From Clostridiales bacterium (lineage in GTDB: Bacteria; Bacillota; Clostridia; TANB77; CAG-508): a stretch of DNA of 6,364 nt. The notes beneath the pieces were generated by a model that was not told the origin of the DNA, searched no databases, and saw only the letters and a list, made by a program, of their open reading frames with translations. Within the stretch, counting starts at the first letter, position 1. The number at the start of each line of letters is the position of its first letter. The stretch spans positions 1 through 6,364 of the forward strand of contig DOYA01000068.1 of the NCBI GenBank assembly GCA_003518755.1. The letters run 5' to 3'. The position numbers and the translations under genes are program-made. Below, piece after piece: positions 1 through 4,429 of this stretch.

Positions 1-888
1 TTCATCTATTTCTTTTGGAGTAACTATCATATTATAATCATATGGGTTTAAAGCTTCTTTTATTTCTTCATAATTATCTTGTTCTTTTAAATTATTCAAA
101 TACTCATTTGATTTTGCTTCTTCTTGAAGCTTTTCTATAAATAAATCTAAACAATCATTTACAAGCACAGCACTTTCTACAACTGTTGGTATTCCAATTG
201 CTATTACAGGAATCCCCAACGTCTTTTTTGATAATTCTTTTCTTGTATTTCCAACACCTGCTCCTGGAACAATTCCTGTATCTGAAAGCTGTATTGTACT
301 ACTTATTCTTTCAATACTTCTAGAAGCTAGAGCATCTATAACTATCAACATTTTAGGCTTAATTTTATCTATTACTCCTTCTAAAACTTCCAAAGTTTCA
401 ATTCCAGTTGTTCCTAAAACCCCTGGAGACAATGCACTTACTGGCCTTGCATTTTCATCAATATATTGTGGCATATATTTTATTATATGTCTGGTTATAT
501 CAATATCACTTACAACCTTTGGTCCAAGCGAATCAGGAGTTACATGTAAATTTCCTAGCCCTGCAACCAATATATCATCTTTATAATCAATATGTTTATC
601 TATAATTTGCTTTAATTCATTTGACAATATTTCAGCAGATTTTTGAATTTCTTCTTCTTCTGCAATTTTTAGATTTTTTATATCTATAGTTATATAGTCT
701 CCTATTGGCTTACCTATTGCTTGCTCGCCATTTGAATTTGTAATTTTTACCTTTGATACTTTTAAATTTTCATCTATTACCTTTTCCTCTGCATCTATTC
801 CATCAATCTCATCTAAATTATTACTCTTTTTAAAAATATCTCTTCTTTCTAAAGCCAAATCAGTTCTAAAATTAATCTTATTAAACAT
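1..888 (-). CDS. gpr: GPR germination protease, C-terminus beyond window edge
   Basis: GPR is the spore endopeptidase that starts degradation of the small acid-soluble proteins (SASPs) coating spore DNA, once germination begins. I translated 296 codons without a stop, from the ATG at 886-888 to base 1, so the C-terminus lies outside the window; Bacillus GPR is about 370 residues. Family signatures are clear: FRTDLALE at residues 7-14, where the zymogen pro-peptide is normally removed; GLGNLHVTPDSLGP at 110-123; VIDALASRSIERI at 183-195; and TIQLSDTGIVPGAGVGN at 198-214. Asp119 and Asp185 are 66 residues apart, the same spacing as the two essential Asp residues reported for Bacillus megaterium GPR (127 and 193), which supports an active aspartic-type (MEROPS A25) enzyme. 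A GGGAGG ribosome site lies 9 bases upstream of the start. The family is normally expressed in the forespore under sigma-G, but I found no convincing sigma-G promoter here. Identification is secure. Confidence 0.95.
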   Translation of the reverse strand, partial: MFNKINFRTDLALERRDIFKKSNNLDEIDGIDAEEKVIDENLKVSKVKITNSNGEQAIGKPIGDYITIDIKNLKIAEEEEIQKSAEILSNELKQIIDKHIDYKDDILVAGLGNLHVTPDSLGPKVVSDIDITRHIIKYMPQYIDENARPVSALSPGVLGTTGIETLEVLEGVIDKIKPKMLIVIDALASRSIERISSTIQLSDTGIVPGAGVGNTRKELSKKTLGIPVIAIGIPTVVESAVLVNDCLDLFIEKLQEEAKSNEYLNNLKEQDNYEEIKEALNPYDYNMIVTPKEIDE

Positions 889-897
889 AATAAAAAA

Positions 898-903
898 CCT
901 CCC
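898..903 (-). promoter_or_regulatory. gpr ribosome binding site
   Basis: On the minus strand GGGAGG lies 9 bases before the gpr ATG and supports that start. The same six bases can pair with CCTTCC (plus-strand GGAAGG, 924-929) through five Watson-Crick pairs and one G-U pair. A short inner stem AAGA/TCTT could stack below it. Such a hairpin would partly mask the site. The ribosome site is confident; the masking hairpin is only a possibility. Confidence 0.85.
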
Positions 904-957
904 TTTAAGAATATTATCTCTTTGGAAGGTATTTTTATTCTAATTTTTTATATAACA

Positions 958-1142
958 AATTCACAGCTTAATAAATATATATTTTAAAATGGAGTGCGTA
1001 AGCGTTCAACCGGAGCGAAGCGTAGGGCGCCTGGAGCAATTCACATATATTGTTCACTTATATAATTTATTATATAAGTGAACATATGAAAATTGCGACA
1101 CCAAACGGAATGATAAAATATATATTTATTAAGCTGTGAATT
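958..1142. repeat. Nested palindromic element, possible MITE or structured RNA
   Basis: This element fills most of the 296-base gap between purH and gpr, which holds no convincing gene. Its outer arms (958-986 and 1114-1142) are perfect inverted repeats of 29 bp, starting AATTCACAGC and ending GCTGTGAATT. They enclose 127 bases with a second stem system centred near 1067. Between the left arm and the inner stem, 991-1036 is markedly GC-richer than anything nearby and contains GGCGCC (1026-1031). TAAC occurs on both sides (953-956 and 1144-1147), which could be a target-site duplication but is too short to be sure. Size, terminal inverted repeats, lack of a gene and odd composition fit a miniature inverted-repeat element; a structured RNA or a decayed terminator are alternatives. 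The inverted repeats are certain; the nature of the element is inferred. Confidence 0.75.
1051..1084. repeat. Perfect 16-bp inner hairpin
   Basis: Arms TGTTCACTTATATAAT (1051-1066) and its exact reverse complement (1069-1084) are separated by only TT. The stem continues outward after a 3-base bulge at 1048-1050: CATA (1044-1047) pairs with TATG (1085-1088), and after a short mismatch GCAATT (1036-1041) pairs with AATTGC (1091-1096). No T-run follows directly on either strand, so it does not look like a standard intrinsic terminator, although a transcript leaving purH would have to cross it. Confidence 0.85.
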
Positions 1143-1184
1143 GTAACTGAATGTCGTCTATAATTTAATATGTTTGGAAAAGAA

Positions 1185-2732
1185 TTAGTGTCTGAAGTGT
1201 CTCATTTTAGTAAACAACATCGTAATCCCATATTCATTACATTTATCAATTGAATCTTGGTCTTTTATTGAACCACCTGGTTGAATTATTGCTGTGATTC
1301 CTGCTTTGTGAGCTTCTTCTACACAATCGCTAAATGGAAAGAATGCATCTGATGCAAGAACTGCGCCTTTTGTGATACCTTTTTCAATAAGTTCTTCTCC
1401 ATGTTCAACTGCCTGTTTTGTAGCCCAAATTCTATTTACTTGTCCAGGTCCAATTCCAATAGATTGTTTATCTTTTCCAAGTGCTATTCCATTTGATTTA
1501 ACATATTTTACTATTTTCCATGTAAACATTAAATCTTCTAATTCTTTTTCAGTAGGTTTTCTATTTGTTACAACTTCATATTCATCTAATAATTTTGAAT
1601 CTATAGTTTGAACTATTACACCACCATTTATTTTCTTAACATCTAAAGCATTTTCATTTTGCTTTTTAGAAATATTTTCTAATTCAAGAACTCTAACATT
1701 CTTCTTAGTTTTTAAAATTTCTAATGCTTTTGGTTCATAAGATGGAGCTACAATAACCTCTAAGAATATCTTACTCATCTCTTCAGCTATTTGTTCTGTT
1801 ATTTCTCTATTAGAAACAACTATTCCACCAAAAATTGATGTTTTATCTGCATTAAATGCTTTTTTCCATGCATTGTAAATATTTTCATCACTTCCAACTC
1901 CACATGGATTTCCATGTTTACAAGCAACAACAGTTGGTTCTTCAAATTCTTTTAATAATTCTAAAGCTCCATTTGTATCATTTATGTTATTAAATGATAA
2001 TTCTTTTCCATTTAATTGTTTTGCAGTTGTAAGTGAACCTTCACATTTGCCAATTTCTTTGTATAATGCTGCTTTTTGATGTGGATTTTCTCCATATCTC
2101 ATATCTTGTACTTTTTCATATGTTAATGTTAATTTTTCAGGTAATTCATAATCATGTCTTTGTTCTTTTATGTATGAAGCAATCATTGCATCATAATTTG
2201 CTGTATGTTCAAATACTTTTTGCATTAATCTAAATTTTGTATCTTTTGATACTTTTCCATTTTCTTCTAATTCTTTTAAAACTACATCATAATCTTCTGG
2301 ATTTGTTATTACTGCTACATCTTGATAATTTTTAGCAGCAGAACGTAACATTGTAGGACCACCAATATCAATGTTTTCAATACATTCTTCTCTTGTTACT
2401 CCATCTTTTAATATTGTTTGTTTGAATGGATATAAGTTTACAACAACAAAGTCTATAGTATCTATTCCTAATTCTTTTAATTGGTCCATATGTTCTTTTT
2501 TATCTCTTATTGCTAAAATTCCTGCATGTACTTTTGGATGAAGTGTTTTTACTCTTCCATCTAAACATTCTGGAAATCCTGTTAATTCAGATATTTCTTT
2601 AACATTTACGCCTTCTTCTTTTAGTTTTTTAAATGTTCCACCAGTAGATATTATTTCTACTCCATTTTTTTCAAGTCCTTTTGCAAATTCTACTATTCCT
2701 GTTTTATCAGATACACTGATTAATGCTTTCAT
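1185..2732 (-). CDS. purH: Bifunctional AICAR transformylase / IMP cyclohydrolase
   Basis: PurH carries out the last two steps of de novo purine synthesis in the cytoplasm: formylation of AICAR with 10-formyltetrahydrofolate, then ring closure of FAICAR to IMP. The 515-residue length is normal for the full two-domain protein. The N-terminal MGS-like cyclohydrolase domain (about 1-195) shows SVSDKTG (6-12), STGGT (29-33), LDGRVKTLHPKVHAGIL (57-73) and IGGPTMLRSAAKN (123-135). The transformylase domain follows, with RYGENPHQ (212-219), KHGNPCG (272-278, carrying the catalytic Lys-His pair), GPGQVNR (428-434), SDAFFPFSD (461-469), PGGSIKDQDSI (485-495) and the family's usual end MRHFRH. No key motif is missing. 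The ATG has an AGGAGG site 6 bases upstream. It is transcribed divergently from purE and purC, with its own promoter. Downstream on the same strand is gpr, but the palindromic element lies between. I saw no classic T-tailed terminator after the stop. Confidence 0.98.
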   Translation of the reverse strand: MKALISVSDKTGIVEFAKGLEKNGVEIISTGGTFKKLKEEGVNVKEISELTGFPECLDGRVKTLHPKVHAGILAIRDKKEHMDQLKELGIDTIDFVVVNLYPFKQTILKDGVTREECIENIDIGGPTMLRSAAKNYQDVAVITNPEDYDVVLKELEENGKVSKDTKFRLMQKVFEHTANYDAMIASYIKEQRHDYELPEKLTLTYEKVQDMRYGENPHQKAALYKEIGKCEGSLTTAKQLNGKELSFNNINDTNGALELLKEFEEPTVVACKHGNPCGVGSDENIYNAWKKAFNADKTSIFGGIVVSNREITEQIAEEMSKIFLEVIVAPSYEPKALEILKTKKNVRVLELENISKKQNENALDVKKINGGVIVQTIDSKLLDEYEVVTNRKPTEKELEDLMFTWKIVKYVKSNGIALGKDKQSIGIGPGQVNRIWATKQAVEHGEELIEKGITKGAVLASDAFFPFSDCVEEAHKAGITAIIQPGGSIKDQDSIDKCNEYGITMLFTKMRHFRH

Positions 2733-2733
2733 T

Positions 2734-2744
2734 TCGAACCTCCT
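2734..2744 (-). promoter_or_regulatory. purH ribosome site with adjacent TTCGAA
   Basis: On the minus strand AGGAGG (plus-strand CCTCCT, 2739-2744) lies 6 bases before the purH ATG and fixes the start. The spacer between them contains TTCGAA, whose plus strand reads CGAACC. This resembles the CGAAC core of Bacillus subtilis PurR boxes. The ribosome site is confident; an operator role for TTCGAA is a guess. Confidence 0.85.
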
Positions 2745-2763
2745 ATTAATATATTCTGTAGTT

Positions 2764-2792
2764 ATTTTATACTATATTGCTTAAAATTTCAA
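2764..2792 (-). promoter_or_regulatory. Predicted sigma-A promoter for purH
   Basis: On the minus strand a -35 element TTGAAA (plus-strand 2787-2792) is followed after exactly 17 bases by TAAAAT (plus-strand 2764-2769). The start of transcription would be close to 2757, leaving a leader of about 25 bases before the purH ATG, too short for a riboswitch. The prediction rests on consensus match and spacing only; in AT-rich DNA chance matches occur. Confidence 0.6.
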
Positions 2793-2863
2793 TGTTTTTT
2801 GGATAATTTCATCAATATCATTACATTTTTGTTTAATTATTATTACTACTATATTTTTCATCC

Positions 2864-2912
2864 CACTTTTCAACTTTCACTTCTCACCTCCCACCTCTTA
2901 CCTCCTACCTCA
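2864..2912. repeat. Seven phased 7-bp tandem repeats
   Basis: Seven consecutive heptamers run in exact register on the plus strand: CACTTTT, CAACTTT, CACTTCT, CACCTCC, CACCTCT, TACCTCC and TACCTCA, followed by a partial TAC. The consensus is about YACCTCY, with the most divergent copies at the left (purH-side) end. The plus strand is almost purely pyrimidine plus A; the minus strand carries repeated GAGGTG-like units. The array lies between the two divergent promoters, just upstream of the purE promoter and its candidate operators. It is not a coding region. Its role is unknown: it could be a simple repeat made by slippage, a protein-binding array, or a copy of a dispersed intergenic repeat. 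Confidence 0.85.
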
Positions 2913-2916
2913 TACA

Positions 2917-2949
2917 ATTTTCGATAATTTATTGCATTTTTCGAAAAAT
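2917..2949. promoter_or_regulatory. Twin TTCGA palindromes, candidate purine operator
   Basis: Two palindromic sites lie 20 bp apart centre to centre, close to two helical turns. The first, ATTTTCGATAAT (2917-2928), is palindromic but for one symmetric pair. The second, ATTTTTCGAAAAAT (2936-2949), is a perfect 14-bp palindrome. The second site falls in the -35/-10 spacer of the predicted purE promoter and the first lies just upstream of -35, where a repressor would block polymerase. Bacillus PurR uses paired CGAA-containing boxes upstream of purine operons, so a PurR-like role is plausible, but the core here differs from the Bacillus CCGAAC consensus. Confidence 0.45.
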
Positions 2950-2960
2950 AATAATATAAT
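2932..2960 (+). promoter_or_regulatory. Predicted sigma-A promoter for purE-purC
   Basis: TTGCAT (-35, 2932-2937) and a perfect TATAAT (-10, 2955-2960) are separated by the ideal 17 bases. Transcription would begin near 2967, giving a leader of about 23 bases before the purE ATG. That leaves no room for a purine riboswitch or T-box, so control is more likely by a DNA-binding protein at the overlapping palindromes. Confidence 0.75.
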
Positions 2961-2989
2961 AACCTTAAATAAAATAGTGGAGGGTTTAA

Positions 2990-3511
2990 ATGAAAAATTT
3001 CGATATTTCAATTATTATGGGTAGTGATTCAGATTTACCTGTTGTTAAAGATTGTGCAAAATTTTTAGATGAGATGGGTGTTTCATATGAAATGAAAATT
3101 TTATCTGTTCACAGAACACCTGAAAAAGCTATGGAATATGCTAAAACATTAAAAGAAAATGGATGTAAAATAATTATTGCTGCAGCTGGTGGAGCAGCAC
3201 ATCTTCCAGGAGTTTTTGCAGCACTTGTTCCTACAATTCCTGTAATTGGTATTCCAATACACACTAAAACACTAAGTGGAGTAGATTCTTTATACTCTAT
3301 AGTACAAATGCCATCTGGAATTCCTGTTGCAACTGTTGCAATAAACGGAGCAAAAAATGCAGCAATACTTGCAACTTCTATGCTTGCTATTTCAGATGAA
3401 AACTTGAAAAATAAATTACTTGAATTTAAAAATTCTTTAAAAGATACTGTAACAAAAAAAGATGAAAAATTACAAAATATTGGGTATAAATCATATTTGG
3501 AAAATATGTGA
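2990..3511 (+). CDS. purE: PurE, carboxyaminoimidazole ribonucleotide mutase/carboxylase
   Basis: PurE produces CAIR (4-carboxy-5-aminoimidazole ribonucleotide) in the cytoplasm. Class I enzymes rearrange N5-CAIR made by PurK; class II enzymes carboxylate AIR directly with CO2. The 173-residue length is typical of the stand-alone protein, which usually forms an octamer. Visible signatures are MGSDSDLPV near the N-terminus (10-18), SVHRTPE (39-45, with the conserved His41), AAAGGAAHLPG (64-74) and MPSGIPVATVAI (107-118). The MGSDSD and HRTPE signatures look class I-like, which would need a purK elsewhere, but I cannot settle the class by eye. A GGAGGG site (2979-2984) lies 5 bases before the ATG and confirms the start. 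It is the first gene of a two-gene operon, with purC starting 22 bases after its TGA. Confidence 0.96.
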   Translation: MKNFDISIIMGSDSDLPVVKDCAKFLDEMGVSYEMKILSVHRTPEKAMEYAKTLKENGCKIIIAAAGGAAHLPGVFAALVPTIPVIGIPIHTKTLSGVDSLYSIVQMPSGIPVATVAINGAKNAAILATSMLAISDENLKNKLLEFKNSLKDTVTKKDEKLQNIGYKSYLENM

Positions 3512-3513
3512 TT

Positions 3514-3520
3514 AGAAAGG
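3514..3520 (+). promoter_or_regulatory. purC ribosome binding site, decides the start
   Basis: AGAAAGG lies between purE and purC. A TTG in frame at 3522 would extend PurC by four residues (MNIN), but only one base separates it from the AAAGG core, too close for initiation. The ATG at 3534 is 13 bases downstream, somewhat long but workable, so I place the purC start there. Confidence 0.6.
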
Positions 3521-3533
3521 ATTGAATATTAAT

Positions 3534-4382
3534 ATGAAAAAAATTAGTAGTGGTAAAGTACGTGAAATTTATGAAGTAGATGAAAAAAGTCTCTTAATTG
3601 TAGTGTCAGACAGAATTTCTGCATTTGATGTTATACTTCCAAATGAAGTTCCTGATAAAGGAAAAATATTAAATATGATATCAGAATTTTGGTTTGATTA
3701 TACAAAAGATATTATTAAAAATCATGTTATTTCAACAAAGATATCTGATTTTCCTATTGAATGTCAGAATGACCAATATGAAAATAGAAGTATGTTAGTC
3801 AAGAAATTAAAAATGGTTCCTATTGAATGTATAGTTAGAGGTTATATCACAGGTTCTGGATGGAAAAGCTATAAGGAAAATGGTACAGTTTGTGGAATAA
3901 AATTACCAGAAGGTTTGCAAGAATCTCAAAAATTAGATGAACCTATTTTTACTCCTTCAACAAAAGCAGCCGAGGGACATGATGAAAATATTAGTTTTGA
4001 AAAAACATGTGAAATAATCGGAACAGATTTAGCTCAAAAGATTAAAAAAGCTTCAATTGAAATATATAAAAAATGTGCTGAATATGCATTATCTAGAGGA
4101 ATTATAATTGCTGATACTAAATTTGAATTTGGTTTAGATGAAGATGGAAATTTAGTTCTAGGAGATGAAGTTTTAACTCCTGATTCTAGTAGATTTTGGC
4201 CATTAGATGAATATACTGTTGGAAAATCCCAAAAAAGCTTTGATAAACAATATTTAAGAGATTGGTTAAAAGCAAATTCATGGGATGCAAATAACCCTAC
4301 TCTAATTCCAGCTGATGTCATTGAAGTTACTAGAAATAAGTATATTGAAGCATATGAAAGGCTTACTGGAAAGAAATTCTAA
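3534..4382 (+). CDS. purC: SAICAR synthetase, long Ade1-like form
   Basis: PurC (phosphoribosylaminoimidazole-succinocarboxamide synthase) condenses CAIR with aspartate, using ATP, to form SAICAR; this is the step after PurE. The protein is 282 residues, counted from the ATG at 3534. Motifs include SSGKVREIYE (5-14, nucleotide-binding loop), SDRISAFD (25-32), VPIECIVRGYITGSGWKSY (95-113), IFTPSTKAAEGHDENIS (138-154), IIADTKFEFG (191-200) and DEVLTPDSSRFW (211-222). Many bacterial PurC proteins, including those of Bacillus and E. coli, are about 235-240 residues and open with a GK(A/K)K-type motif. The length and the RGYITGSGW and SSGKVRE signatures here match the longer subfamily that includes yeast Ade1. 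It is the last gene of the purE-purC operon and is followed by a strong hairpin terminator. No truncation or missing motif was seen. Confidence 0.96.
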   Translation: MKKISSGKVREIYEVDEKSLLIVVSDRISAFDVILPNEVPDKGKILNMISEFWFDYTKDIIKNHVISTKISDFPIECQNDQYENRSMLVKKLKMVPIECIVRGYITGSGWKSYKENGTVCGIKLPEGLQESQKLDEPIFTPSTKAAEGHDENISFEKTCEIIGTDLAQKIKKASIEIYKKCAEYALSRGIIIADTKFEFGLDEDGNLVLGDEVLTPDSSRFWPLDEYTVGKSQKSFDKQYLRDWLKANSWDANNPTLIPADVIEVTRNKYIEAYERLTGKKF

Positions 4383-4400
4383 AAATATCAAATAAGAATT

Positions 4401-4429
4401 AAAAAGCTAACATTGAAGTTAGCTTTTTT
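4401..4429. terminator. Bidirectional intrinsic terminator between convergent genes
   Basis: A perfect 11-bp stem, AAAAAGCTAAC (4401-4411) and GTTAGCTTTTT (4418-4428), encloses the 6-base loop ATTGAA. On the plus strand the stem merges into six T residues, ending the purE-purC transcript. On the minus strand the same stem merges into five T residues and can end the membrane-protein transcript. The TAA stop of the minus-strand gene occupies 4428-4430 and so overlaps the stem base. Confidence 0.9.

Noticed and set aside
408..605. Plus-strand open frame of 65 codons
   Set aside because: It is antisense to gpr, has no family motif, and the opposite strand carries clear GPR signatures.
904..957. 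Sigma-G promoter for gpr
   Set aside because: A TGAAT-like -35 can be found on the minus strand but no CATnnTA-like -10 at the right spacing, so the match is too weak to report.
1036..1096. Inner hairpin as a standard intrinsic terminator of purH
   Set aside because: The stem is AT-rich and no T-run follows it in the minus direction; the next sequence is the GC-rich segment.
1372..2233. Plus-strand open frames at 1372-1611 and 2033-2233
   Set aside because: Both are shadows of purH on the other strand and have no supporting ribosome site or motif.
2864..2912. Short repeats considered as a CRISPR array
   Set aside because: Units are 7 bp with no spacers, and no cas genes are present.
2961..2989. 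Purine riboswitch or T-box upstream of purE
   Set aside because: The predicted leader is only about 23 bases, and no riboswitch core or terminator/antiterminator pair is visible.
3522..3533. TTG at 3522 as the purC start
   Set aside because: Only one base separates it from the AAAGG ribosome site; the ATG at 3534 is better placed.
4034..4321. Minus-strand open frame of 95 codons
   Set aside because: It lies fully inside purC on the opposite strand and shows no recognisable domain.
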